Positions 11,850 to 23,519 of a DNA stretch of 48,246 nucleotides are shown in pieces. Within the stretch, counting starts at the first letter, position 1. Each line of letters starts with the position of its first letter. A program made the position numbers and the translations under genes. Source of the DNA: Haplomitrium mnioides (Eukaryota; Marchantiophyta; Haplomitriopsida; Calobryales); contig JBNGIS010004618.1 of NCBI GenBank assembly GCA_049999725.1, positions 23,136-71,381 on the forward strand, in the 5' to 3' direction. The notes under the pieces were generated by a model that saw only the letters and a list, made by a program, of their open reading frames with translations, made no database searches and had not been told where the DNA came from.

Positions 11850-12240
11850 CCCAAAGTCTATACGCGCATAAGAATCCGAGTTCAACATGTGAACACTCCA
11901 CCCAAAGTCTCTGTGTACTTAGGCATCCAAGCTCAACATGTGAACACTCCACCTCAAAGTCTATGCGCGCATAGGAATCCGAACTCACCATTTGAACACT
12001 CCACCCCAAAGTCTATGCGTGCATAGGAATCCAAACTCACCATCTAAACATTCCACAACAAAGACTAACAAGAACCTAGGTTTTAGGTTCAGTAGAAGAG
12101 TTTTTGTACGTTATTTTTTTTGCTTGCAAATCAAAGTCTATGCGCATATAGGGTTTACACTTCTACAACCAAGGATACAGACTGTAAACGTTCTATTTTT
12201 TGCAACAAACTCTACACATGCAAAAGACTTCAATTTCTAA
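11850..12240. repeat. Palindrome array in the 3' arm of the transposase gene
   Basis: About six units of roughly 60 bases with cores CTATGCGCGCATAG, CTATGCGTGCATAG, CTATACGCGCATAA and CTATGCGCATATAG, spaced by AATCC-AACTCAACATGTGAAC-like sequence. This mirrors the array downstream of the methyltransferase at 33860-34320. Confidence 0.82.
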
Positions 12241-14654
12241 TTCAGAATCTAAAAGTAAAAACGGGTACAATGCTCTATATCTGAGTCAAATAATGCTAAA
12301 GGTTTTAAGTTTTACACTAAAGTCTTAAAAAAAATTAGTCAATTTGGGTCGATGCTTCAGTAAGATAATAACTTTAAACTCTTCTAGAAAACAATAAAGT
12401 TGAAAACAAAATACTTACATTTTGGAGAAGAAAATATTCTTTCAAAGCAAATAAAAATATTAACTATAAATTTAAGTTTCATTTACAAAGAATTATATTC
12501 AACTTAGATTGATTTAAAGTCAAAAGTTCAAGTTGGTAGAAAAGTTTAACAAGTTGCTTAAAAATATTTTCAAGTATATTTTAAAATAATAATCTTAAAT
12601 TACAATATACTTGAAAATACAAAATATATAATAAAATTCTTGAATGACTTCAATCACTTGTCTCAAATTCTTCAGATTCAGCTTTAGAAGATTCATCAAG
12701 GTTTGCTTGATTGGTCTTAGCGTTAATGACATTGATTGAATCTCTTTGAAGTATGTCAAGATTGAGGGCCTTTTGTGTTTCGTACTCAAACAGATTTGCT
12801 TTAATAGTAGCAAGAGTGGTTTTCCTCAATTGGTTTTTTTGAGTAAGAAGAAAATCAAAAGACAAAATCATGATTTGTGTCACATCAAGAACATCAATAT
12901 ATAACTTGGATTTGTGTTTCCCTTTTGTGGCTACTATTTTTTCTGGGAAGTATTGTCCAAAAAATGCATCTTCAGCCAAACAAGCAAACCATTGAACTCG
13001 TACTCATTTCGGGTTTGGAGGTTCTTCCTCATCAAATGAAAAAACTTTGAGAATTTTGGCAACCCAAAATGGTCTGCTCTTTGGATCTAGAGATGCAACA
13101 ATACAAATAAACATTCTAGCTTTCATCTCATATAGATTGCCAAATTTATGCCCATATCGAATATTGTGCGAAAAAGTCTCTTCTCGTGGTCTAGATGCTC
13201 CATCATAGATTACTCGATGTGTAGAAAGTATTTGTTGTACCAGAGTATCTTCTTCTGTCTGTTGAGCATGAAGCTAAGATTCTAGACAAAAATTTTGAAA
13301 ATCATTACAAGTGTTTGACGCTTGTGAAGGTGGAAAGGTAAATTTTACTTCGAGTCGTAGTTTTTTTTTTTTTCAAGGATGTAGGCTGCAATCTCTTGTA
13401 GGGCAAGAAAAAAGTCATTCCACCATTGAATATCAAAATCTGTAAAGAACTTGTAGTAGTTCTCACTTATGTTATTCCTTATTGAAAATACCACTTCTCT
13501 TTCTTCCTTTTAAAATCGTTTGATTTCATAATATGCCTTGAGAATAATCAACATTGAACTCAAAATTTCTCTGTCCGCTTTAGATAGGCACTTGAGTTGA
13601 GAAATACCATCCGTAGGTAGCCACAATTAATCTATTAAAAACTATTTGCTCCAAATCTTTGTCTTGGAATCATTTAACTCGAACTTGAATTGTTGATTAA
13701 AAGTAAAATCATGCATCCTTTGAACCAGAGAGGAATGTTGCTGCAGAAACATTTTGAAATCCCAAGTTTCCAACAAAAGAGTCACCTGAGGTTTAGGATT
13801 ATAGGATAATTGAAGCGTCTCGCTAAGACTCGTAATTCTGAAAGCTTTGACATGTTTCAAACATTTTGAGAATTGGCTGAATATTTGATCGATTTGATCA
13901 TGAGTATAGCCAACCATAGAAAATCCCACCTTGATTTTTCAAAAAACATTCTTGGCAATAAGTAGACTAAGATATCCAAACAAGATAGAATTCTTATATT
14001 CTCGTGTCATGTTGTCCAAGTGAAGATACAAAGTTGGAGGCAACGAGCGTTCAAAGTCACATAATATTTTGTTGAACATAGCAACTGTCAAATTAGAATC
14101 GCTTCTCAAGTTTCCGTACATTAAGAAGACCCTCGAAGAAACAGCATGATTGAATATTAAGGCATCAACAACATACACACCCACCAAACAATCTTTATCA
14201 ATGTTTTTTAGTGGCGAGGACCAATGTGGAATAGTAGTTGTTTTCTAATCCATTCCATAAATGACAATTCCCAAGTACTTTTGACCATTGCCATAACATT
14301 TTCTTTGATGGTTCGCAAGTTTTGATCTTTCTTTCATTTGTTGATCATGATGAAGAAACAATTGGCGATTATATTTGACTGCATTATCACAAAGCACAAG
14401 GGATATAAAAGTAGTTCAATAAAACATATGTTGATACTTGTAACTTCAAAACACAACTTCAGGTGCGACAAACATTCAAGTCATCTTAAACAAATGTTTG
14501 AATTCGTAGAAAAAAAATACTTTGTAAAAGATTAAAAATAAACTTTAGGCAATTTGAAAAAAGGAAAATCTATTTTGAAAAGAAGAAAACAAGATTTGCA
14601 AACAAAGGTTACCAGAACACATCCTCTGATCGTTTAAGATGAGTAGAGACAAAA

Positions 14655-14775
14655 ATTGATTGTATGCGCGCATAGAGCCAATACAACAACACCAATATCA
14701 TGGCTTGTTGTGAATGTTATCGTGGCTGGTTTTAAAAGAAACAAGAACAAATCTTATGCACACATAGGATTTACG
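14655..14775. repeat. Short palindrome cluster in a transposase intron
   Basis: Cores GTATGCGCGCATAG (about 14664) and CTTATGCACACATAGG (about 14755) lie between the Cys-rich exon and the catalytic exon on the minus strand. The flanking sequence (14540-15100) has no readable frame and is presumably intron. Confidence 0.6.
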
Positions 14776-16519
14776 AACAATAAAAACAATTCTTCCAATT
14801 TTTTTTTACAAAGGCTCTTCATTTAAAGGAACAAAAACAAAACTTGTTGCCAAGCTAAGGTCACCACCAAGAATCAAATTCATTTTTTGGATTTATTTGA
14901 CTATAGACAAGGTTTAAATTGACATAGACTCTCTTCTCAAAACTCAACTTTCTAATAATTATTCGAGTCAAATCTTCTTTCCTAAATAACTTTGAAAAAA
15001 CTTATCTTTTAGTTGTAAGTTGACAAAACATAACATCTCTAGAACTAGGCTTTGAGTCTAGAAAAAGAGAGGATGGATTAGCCAAAGTTGTCAAAAGAGA
15101 AGAAAATTTGTTACCTTTGTCAGACTCCAAGACATATTTTTCTTGCAAAGAGTTTATTTCTTTGCATGTTTTACAAAAAGCAAATCTATTGGGTTTTGGA
15201 ATTTTTACATTTGGAAAATGAGTTCTCTAATGTTTTGTAAAACCCGAGAAACTAAGAATACAATAGGGATCTTTCTCTTTCAAATAAGTTGTATAGTAGC
15301 CAAAAGTTTCCCATTTTGTAAAATTACCAAACGGCAAGTTGTACACTTCGTGAGTGGGTATTCTCTCACAATGTCATTGGAAAAAGTTGTCCATCTACTC
15401 ACACACAAAAATTCCTTTAGCAGACAGTTCTCTTTTTCCAAAAATGCCTTTAAGATCTACATTTTTGAAATTTTGAATCCTTTGAATTCTATCATTCCCT
15501 ACTGCTAATATTAATTTAAAGTCTCTTCTAGAGACAAAGGCACCACCAAGTTGTGTAAACTAATTTTCAACATCAGAGTCTTTTCTTGGTATTCCCTACT
15601 GTAGTGTGATATCTCGATTCTTCATGCTTTGTCGAAAGTATGTTTCTCTCACAGTTTTCAAAAAATCTGTCTTGCACAACAACAAGTAATTATTTCAACA
15701 ACAAGAAATTCTCTTCAATTTAGAAATGGATATTGGATCAAGCTTGCTTTTTCTTCACAAAGCTCTCGTCATGATGGACTTTCCGCAAAGAATTTTTACA
15801 TAAGGTGTTTACCCGTTTGGGTTTTGGCCCAAACAAAGAATTCTTATGTTGTGATGGATGATTTGGTTCGTAAACAAATCCAGCAATAAGAGATAATTCA
15901 TCTTGAAGATCTTGGTCGTCAACGTAAACACTGTTTGTTCCGTCGCAGAATATTTTTGAGAGATGAGTTTCTTCTTTTGGATTGGGAGAGTTGCACCATT
16001 TTGAAACTCAATCTTGATCAATATCTCGATTAGAAAGAAATGTTTCTTGCAATAAAATCAGTGCCCTTGGCGATAACTCCAAAGAAATGTTGATTGATTG
16101 AGACTCTTTGCTAGAATCGTTTTCCAAACTATTGTCTAAAGACTCTTCCAAAAGAATTCAAATTGTTTCAGATGTCCCAATGTCTTTGCCAGGTGCAACT
16201 TGAAACAAAATCAATCGTTGTTTGAGTGGTGCTATCGGGGAGAGTAGCTTATCTCCAAAATTAAAATTTTCCTTAGATTGTATGCTTTTTGTATTTTGAA
16301 CAAACACAATTCGATCATGAATATTGAGTTCTCCTTCAGATGTGGATGAAGAAAGGTCTACAACCATCTAGAATCTATATGTTGAACCTTTTTTTTCAGA
16401 TATTTTGGAATACTCAGAAGAAAGATTGAACTTCGACGGCTTGAAGGGCAACAAAGATCTTGTATTGGACAAAGATTGTTTCTTTAATTCTCTGCAAGCA
16501 CTAAGTTCCCTCTTTGATC

Positions 16520-16640
16520 CTTTGCACGTAAGTTGTTTAGTTGTTAATCCTATGCGCGCATTGGATTCACTCCTTGACTTTATGCTCGCATTGCGTTGAG
16601 TCTTTAATCCTATATGCGCATGGAGTTCACCTTTTCGATC
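16520..16640. repeat. Palindrome array lying inside the transposase reading frame
   Basis: Cores CTATGCGCGCATTGG, TTATGCTCGCATTG, CTATATGCGCATGG and TTTGCACGTAAG recur about every 36 bases. On the minus strand they are read through as coding sequence: HAHIGL, NASIKS, NARIGL and SACREL recur in the N-terminal domain. It is the only place in the window where the M palindromes are in an exon. Confidence 0.7.
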
Positions 16641-17030
16641 TTTCTGAGTGGAGCTATCTGATTCAACAGAAGTCATCTTTTTCTTCAATATACTGGCCAT
16701 CACACTTGACGCTTTTGATACTCCATCGTTTATCTCCCCAAAATTGGCATTTGAACAAACTTCAACCTGCTTGTTAAAAGTAACACTTTTTTGTAAGAAT
16801 GAATCTTGAAACTCTAACCTCTTCTTGCCTTTAAAATCTCCAGCCATTGAAAAGGCTTTCTAAAAGTCAAGTACTTCAAGGAATTATTTTAACAAATATT
16901 ATGAACCTCATACACCACATCTAAAATATCTGTTTTTATCGTTTTTTTTTTTTTTGCAAACCGACAAAATTGGGAACTTTTTGTGAAGAAAATGAAAAAA
17001 ATAAAATTGGAAAGACGAAAATGAGCAATG

Positions 17031-17039
17031 CTTTATATA
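17031..17039 (-). promoter_or_regulatory. TATA box of the transposase gene
   Basis: TATATAAAG on the minus strand, 184 bases upstream of the transposase ATG. It is followed by a pyrimidine/purine-rich leader. B1 is inserted just upstream of it at 17066. Confidence 0.6.
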
Positions 17040-17754
17040 CTAATCTTTTTTTGTTTTTGCACCAGTGTCAGCCAATGATTTGGAGCACTAAAGCAGAATT
17101 CAAGAAATATGAAGCATTTTTGGCACAATGACCCTTAGCAAATGTGAAGGCCTATCAAGAGCCACAGATTACTCTTAAACAACTACTAAAAGCAGGGCAC
17201 ATGATTCCTAGGAGGAAAACAAGATCATGGCGGAAGGATGAGAAGAGAGCAGTGATCGTCAACCAGGGGAGGGGTCCCATTTCAAGATTCAAAGCAGGCT
17301 AGCGGGAAGTCGTAGGCCTCAGGAGGATGCGAGGATCGTGGTCGAGCAGGGGAGAAGGGAACGCCCACTCCAGACGAAGTGATCCGAGAAGAAAGAATGG
17401 ATTCATAAGCAGACATCCAAAGGCACTCAGAGGAGGCAGATCACAGACATGTCCTAAAGCGGCCACCAATCGGGAAGCAAGGATCGGGGACGAAATGAGG
17501 AGGTGAGATCGTCACAAGGGCTAGCAAGGCCAGGGAAGAGGGACGCCTCGATCCCGCAAGCAGGAGCGCACCCTACAAGGGCCGATCAAGCTCACTCTTC
17601 GAATCCGCGGATCCTAGCAGAAACATGGAGTTCCCTGAACTCCCCGTGAGATTCCACGGAAACGTTGCGTCTCCAGAGCGATTCACGGGATTCTACGGAA
17701 GACGTGGCAGCTCCAAGGAGTCCGAGGATCTGCGGGACGCTGCCTTCCTATGTG

Positions 17755-18500
17755 GGGATCCCACTTAACAGGGTTCTAATCCGTCTTACGACGTGGGGAT
17801 CCCATTTAAGAGGGATCCATGAAGAGTCCAATTGAGGAGCTACAAGGAAGACCCGAAAGGGTGACATAGCGTGGGTCTGACTGAAGGAAGGCGGAAGAGT
17901 GATTTATCAGGGATCCGAGCGGAGGAGGATTGAGGGAGCCGAAGGGACGACTTATCACGAATCCGGTCACGAGAGACCCGTCTGATGCCGAAGAGGTGAT
18001 TCATAAACGTTCCGACTAAGGAAGAACCGATGAAGCTGAAAGGGTGACTTAGCGGAGATTCGATGGGAGGAAAAGCAGAGGAGAGCCGAAAGGGGGACAA
18101 ATCACCGAACAGTCCGACGAAGAGCGAGTGGAGGCAAAAAGGCAATCTATCGACCATCCAATCAGTAGAGAACCGGTTAAAGTGGTTCTGATCCGTCCTC
18201 TGACATGAAGGAACCACCTAACTTGGATCCGTGGAAACACCAACTAGGGGGGTACGGAGGGAGCGGCAAAAGGGTGACCTAGAGCCGATCCGACCAAAGA
18301 AGATCTATGGAAGGCAGAAGGGCAACATGGCGCCGATCCGGTTGGGGGAGAAAGGGATACACCAAAAAGGCGACTTATTGAAGAACCAGATTGACGAATG
18401 GTGGCGGTCGAGAAAACGACTTAGTGCAGATCCGATCGTTGAAGGAATAAATGACGCCGAAAAGATGATCCTTCGCAGATTCGGCCAAGCCAAAGGGAAA
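17755..18500. repeat. Degenerate tandem repeat in B1 with GAAAGGGTGACTTAGCG-like units
   Basis: Units of roughly 55-70 bases share a block like CCGAAAGGGTGACTTAGC then AGATCCGA. They are preceded at 17755-17830 by two copies of a GGGGATCCCA(C/T)TTAA block. The same arrays are in B0 (4080-4660, minus), B2 (24900-25480), B4 (45780-46460) and C (29760-30660, minus). Confidence 0.6.
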
Positions 18501-18714
18501 GTTTGACGGGGGGACACTTTTGTCGTTCTTACAACGAGTGCGGTGACAAAGTAGCGAAGGAAGCCTCGGGCGCTCACATTGTTCTTATCTCCAAGAGATG
18601 ACGAAACGACAACATCGGCACAAGTTCTTACTCGAGAGAGGGGAGTTCTTTGGATGACATGGCGAGTGCAGGGAGTCCGCGGAGGGTTTTGAAAATGTGG
18701 ACGAAGGAGAGTGC

Positions 18715-19080
18715 AGTCCACGGGTCAACTTCGGAAGAAGCGTCAACGCGACGGTCTGCCAACCCCCTTGCGGGGCGGCGGCCTTCAGAGGACATGGTGC
18801 TCTGAGATGCGACGAGAGGATTCCATGGATCAACTTCGGAAGGAAGTTAGTCGATGGTCCGCATACCCCTTTGCGGGACGGCGTCGGACGGCGCCTTTCG
18901 GGTGACGTGGCGACTCGAGGAGCCTCAAGCAAGTTAGAGGACACGCGGCAGCAGGTGAGAGCTCATGGGACCTCGAACCGCGAGCGAGTCAACTTCGGAA
19001 GGGAGGGTTACCGCGACGGTCAACCTACCCCCTTGCGGGGCGGCGTCGGACGGCATTGCAGCGGATGACGTGGCGCGTGG
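18715..19080. repeat. Tandem repeat of about 120 bases in B1 with TGACGTGGC boxes
   Basis: Three units, each with GTCAACTTCGGAAG, then a TACCCCTTTGCGGGGCGG-type block and GTCGGACGGCG, then a TGACGTGGC box (18903-18911, 19066-19074; a decayed TGACATGGC precedes at 18655-18663). The GC-rich blocks can fold back on themselves (CCCCTTTGCGGGG). Confidence 0.65.
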
Positions 19081-20824
19081 AGGATTATTGGATCTGCGAG
19101 GGAATTTGCTGAGATTTCGTGGACTGGCTTCCGCAGGGCGCTTTGGAACTCTGTTCCGAAGAACCCTTTGGACTTGACTCTGCGGGAATCTGCGGAATCT
19201 CGATCCGCAAGATTCCTTGGATGCCCTGTGGAGTTATCGTTGTACTTGTCGCTTCTCGACCAACTGACAGAACATGCGGCGCGCGCCTCTTCTCCATTGT
19301 AACGGGATTAACGAACATTAGAGCCACGCATCGACACCTCTTTTTCCAAGCCTAATGGAATTAATGACTTCAAACGAAGCGTGCTCGGGGGCGCAAGATC
19401 GCTCAGTGGGTGGGGGTTATACCTCGAGGGACTCTGATTCAGATAAGGGAATGCATAGGCAATCAAAGGACGTAAGAGCGACCTCGCAACAGGGAAATCG
19501 CACATGGTAAGGCAGGAGTTGAAACTCATAGGAGATTGTATGAAGCAGGTGGACTAGTTCCAAGAGGCCAAGGGGATTCGGAGGTGGACTGGAGGGGCGC
19601 CGTGAATCGTAGAGTGAGGAGCTCTATATGATTGGGCAATCCAAGTGAACTCGTCCTTGCAGGTGGACTAGAGCGGAGGTGAACCAATACGTGAGTCTTG
19701 AAGGGATTTTGGCTAGCCGATAACTAAGGAGAGATTTTCCAGTGAGGAGCTTGGAGTCATCTCTGCATTTCTCTTTGCAAGCGCATCAGCCCAGAGTGCT
19801 CGGAGTGCGTTTTGGTGTAATTATTCAAGTGGAGCCGAGAAAGGAGGGCTGCATTAATGCATAAGTATTGCGGAGTAAGACTCAGAGTGGAGTGGGTTAC
19901 CTGCAGTCAGGGGGACTGCTCTTCTAGAGGTGGAAGTGAAAGAAATCCTCTTCCTAGCTTGAGGAAGTAAATTCAGGGCTTCTCGCGAGGGAAGTAGAAA
20001 AACTATCTAGAGAAAAGTGCGTGAGTGGTTGTTGTAGATAAGGTTGGAAGGCAGCTGAAGATTGAGAAAGGAAGTATTAGTGGTGGAATCAGTCAAGAGG
20101 GTCTTCAATAACTTTGTTCCTCATTACATTACATAGTGTAAATGGTTTGTGTATCGAAATATAGTTAAATTCCCAGTTTGCATTTAAGTTCAAGCAGCAT
20201 AGTAGAATAAAATATATTAGAACAGTTGAGCAGACCCTAAGACAGCTCGGAAGGGGGAGTCCAGTCCCTATGACAACTAAATGATCCTAAGGAGAAATGC
20301 TCTCTGTTTATAATCCTGTGTATAGCTTCATGATTAATTCATATTAGAATAGCTAGGATCTGTTGTACTAGTTCAATGGCAAACCCAAGAGAGGGGAAGT
20401 CTAGACCTCTGTAATTGTCTCTTGGTGCAAGACACAACATCTTTCTACCCCAATCACAAATAAGATGGCAGGGCCTCAAGTTTTGGGTCCTTGAAATACA
20501 CGGAAAGAATTGCACAAGGAAGACTAGGTGTGGTGAATGTGAACCTGAGTTGTAAATGAATGATTTGAGTGAAGTCTGAAGAGAGTGAGTGGTGAACCGA
20601 AGGCTGATAAGAAAAGGGAGAATCCTTAAAGCCTCAAAGTGATAACTAGCAAGAGACCATCTCAGAAAAGAACCTGAAAGCCCATAATTTGCCCTCCCTT
20701 GCCTTCAAAGAGGTGACTGTAAAGGTTAAGATCGGAAACATGGGAGTGACAACCAAGCAAACCTACGTGTGAAGAGCTCTGCGAATCATTTTTTGGCGAG
20801 AAAAAGCATTTTTTGAAATTTAGC

Positions 20825-20832
20825 TATAAAAG
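20825..20832 (+). promoter_or_regulatory. TATA box of the methyltransferase gene
   Basis: TATAAAAG, 179 bases before the ATG at 21011. Once B1 is removed it lies only about 95 bases from the oppositely directed TATA box of the transposase gene, a compact divergent promoter. Confidence 0.65.
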
Positions 20833-21424
20833 AAATGTCAGTAGAAAGTTTCTTTCCATTGTTGCAAGTTCAGTTTTTGGTTTTTGTTTTCTGGTTATTG
20901 TTCTTTTTGTATTTCCTTAGTTTTTCGCTATTTCTAGCCTTTAGTGATTTCTTAATTTTTGTTCATTATATTTTATACCTCCAAATTGACCTGTTTCTAT
21001 TATCTTGAGAATGGCATCTCAAGGAATTGTTTCCCGCCCTCCTCAACCGAAGCCATATAGGTATTCGGATGTTGTCAAGGCTATAGAGCCTAAAAAACTT
21101 GAGTGGCAATTGCTAGTAAGTTTATGTTCTTTGAAAGACCCCAATCAACATCTTTATCTTTTTGCTGATGAAGGTGAAAAATTCAATTTGGGTCTATTGG
21201 TCCAAATTACCATGATAAGAGAGGGAAAGAAAGCCAACATTGAGATGCTTGTTCAGTCCCAAGATTCAATTACCCTTTATTGTGCAAATCGAAAACGATT
21301 TGATTTTTCCGAGTATAAGGAGAAGGACATTTTTGCGAAACATCTTCAAGGTGCAAAGTAAGATGGCAAGGTGAATTCTGAAATCCTTTTTCTTTTGTTT
21401 CTCTTTTTACTTAGTTGTAACTGG

Positions 21425-21905
21425 CACGGAGTCCAAGCGAGCATAGAGACCCAAGGTCCATGCGCGTATAGACTCCCATCGTCCAAGCGCGACTGGACTC
21501 CCAAATCCACTTGCACATGGACATTGAAGTCCAAGCGCGTATGGACTCCAAAGTCCTTGGCGCTTGGACTCCCATCGTCCATGCGCGCATGGACGAAAGG
21601 AGTTTAGGAGCGTATGGAACACGTGTCTCCATGCTTGCATAGACTTTTGAGTCCATGTGCGCATGGACTTCCGAGTCCTTGCAGGCATGGACTTCGAAGT
21701 CTATGCAAGCATGGAGACACGGGTTCCTTTCACGCTTGGACTCCCTTCGTCCTTGCTCGCATGAACTTCGGAGTTCATGCACGTATGGACAAAGGGATTC
21801 CCTATGTGCAGGAACTCCCTTGTCCTTGCAAGCAAAGACTCACATCATCCATGCGCGCATAGACTCCCTTGTGCAATGTACGCTCATAATGTTATTAAAG
21901 TCCCT
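21425..21905. repeat. Palindromic minisatellite filling intron 1 of the methyltransferase gene
   Basis: About seventeen units near 24-30 bases, consensus GTCCATGCGCGCATGGAC joined by TTCGAA- or TCCCATC-like spacers. Both core and TTCGAA spacer are self-complementary. Variants such as CATGTGCGCATGG and CATGCTTGCATAG differ mostly by C-to-T or G-to-A. Confidence 0.9.
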
Positions 21906-23519
21906 ACGTGCAATGATGTTGAGTCTTACACATCTACTTATATCCAATTAATTTTTGTTTTATTTGTTTTATAGCCGATTACGTGGATAGCTACAAAGAC
22001 ACAAAGCTCGTTGAGCAAAACTTCATCAAACTTGCCATTCACATCAAGATTCTGAAGCCCAAGCAGGGCGTAAATATTCAAGCTTTAGTGCCGCATCCGA
22101 GCGTAGCAACATTCTCAATTCACGGGGTAGGCCCTTCTAGCCAAAAGAAAAGAAAGGAGGCTGAGCTAGTTGAGGCTCCGAAAAAGAAGAAACTGGCTAC
22201 AAAGAAGAAAAAGCCTGCACTAGCACCGGTCATTGAAGAGGAGCTAGCCCCTTCGGAATCTAAAACAAAGTCGTCATCTGATGCCCCTTCGTCTTCATCA
22301 CTAAGCAACTCAGGGCAAGACTCAGAGCTGGAGCTTTAGCCAGTTCAGGCTCTTACATCTAGATCAAAAAGGCAATCCCACAAGGGCTTGCGAACTTTTC
22401 AAGAAAGGAAACAAGTGGACGCTCAGACAATATCTGAGGAAGACAAGAACAAGATAAAGGAGTCTACAATCCAGCGTTGTAGAGTCCATGAAGAAACAAT
22501 AACAATAAGACTAGAGAATTTGAATCTTCCTAAACTTGGAATAGACAATTGGGGTTCATTCCAAATTCGAAGATTGAATGAAGATTTTGTTGAGCTTATG
22601 GCACGAAGAATGCTCATTAACAAGTATGCGCACAGTTTTTTCATAGTGATGGTTGACTTGAAGTGTGGGTTGAAGGACAAGTCAAGTTTGACATCAAGAA
22701 CCTTGACAAGTATTGCTACGAGATTGCAAGAGGCAATCACAGTGTTGCATCAAGGCAGCTATTAATCACAAAATATAGAGCGAAAAACCCGACATTATTG
22801 CTTTGCAATTGTTATGTTTACATGGGTCTTACACTAGCAAAGGCTCGCATTTTTGCTACTGATGACAATTACAACCAGAGGTATAGGCTGGAAATGACCT
22901 CTATTCAAAAGGTCGAATATTGGCATCAGAGATTTGTGGAGAGTGGGATGGTGTTATCCCAAAAATTGAAAAGAGAGTTGGTGCTGGAAACCTTGGAGAT
23001 TAAGCCCAAGTCAACTCTTGAGAAGACGATAACTTCTTAGGACAACTAGTTCCAGCTCACATTCAGAAGTGGGGAGCTTTGGGATCTACAACACAGCATT
23101 TTCTCGATGTGGGAGAAGAGCACGGTCAAAGGCCAAAAGCCAAAGGCTAAAAGATCATTGAGAATGGAGGACATGAAGTGGACGCCTTGGAGGTCCCTTC
23201 AGGGTGGGTCTTCTTGATGAGCTGAAGATTTTAGTTTTGAAGCGGGTGGAAGCCAAAGAGCTTTCAATGGACGAGATGTCTCGAGAGGCGGAGAGACATA
23301 AAGTTTTGGCAGTCATGGTGAAAAGTTTTGTTCAATGGTCTACTACAGCACTTAGGAGGAGGCAAGAGAGGAGTACCTTCTCCACATTGAGGAGTCCAAG
23401 ATGGCTACGTTCTATTCAAGTTTCTAGAAGCTTTTGGTAATATCTTCTATTTACACCACATTCATTTCTCTGGAGTTGCATCGAATTTATTGTAGCTTGT
23501 CCTTTGTTTTCAAAAAAAT

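Larger units (their letters stand above)
12650..16847 (-). pseudogene. DDE-type transposase, DUF7869 family (decayed, intron-containing)
   Basis: The start MAGDFKGKK (16847) is chosen because a TATA box lies 184 bases upstream. An N-terminal low-complexity domain (16847 to about 15780) reads through in one frame apart from three in-frame stops (16368, 16158 and one near 16010). A Cys-rich block IPKPNRFAFCKTCKEI (about 15160-15210) precedes a palindrome-filled intron. The catalytic part shows YLGIVIYGMD (14248-14277), where families I know have IDGMDQ, so the first Asp appears mutated to Tyr. LHLDNMTREYKN follows, with its Asp at 14014-14016, then GYTHDQIDQIFS (about 13880-13915). The C-terminal module has DPKSRPFWVAK...VQWF (about 12990-13065), perhaps a small chromatin-type barrel. 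It ends in an acidic tail at 12650. The stop at 14245 and another near 13936 make it dead. Family membership comes from motif memory, not a search. Confidence 0.72.
17066..20751 (+). mobile_element. B1: complete B-family long LTR-like unit
   Basis: Starts TGTCAGCCAATG and ends GGAGTGACA, 3,686 bases, flanked by ACCAG (17061-17065) and ACCAA (20752-20756), a 5-bp target duplication with one change. It is collinear with B2 once C is removed. No coding region is recognisable: the middle is GC-rich tandem sequence (17850-19080) and the ends are lower in GC. TG...CA ends, 5-bp duplication, kilobase length and absence of genes point to a solo LTR. A non-coding LARD-like element is the alternative. 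Confidence 0.72.

Noticed and set aside
15780-16847. Stop-codon reassignment, because several stops are in frame
   Set aside because: Neighbouring elements show the same decay, sister copies have sense codons at comparable sites, and frameshifts accompany the stops.
21425-21905. CRISPR-like array of regularly spaced palindromic repeats
   Set aside because: Spacers are as repetitive as the repeats, units vary, arrays lie in introns of a spliced plant transposon, and no Cas genes exist. It is a minisatellite.
21371-21974. Repetitive Trp/Ser/Cys-rich open frames in the palindrome arrays
   Set aside because: A unit length that is a multiple of three keeps a frame open by chance. The segments sit between good splice sites and read on both strands alike.
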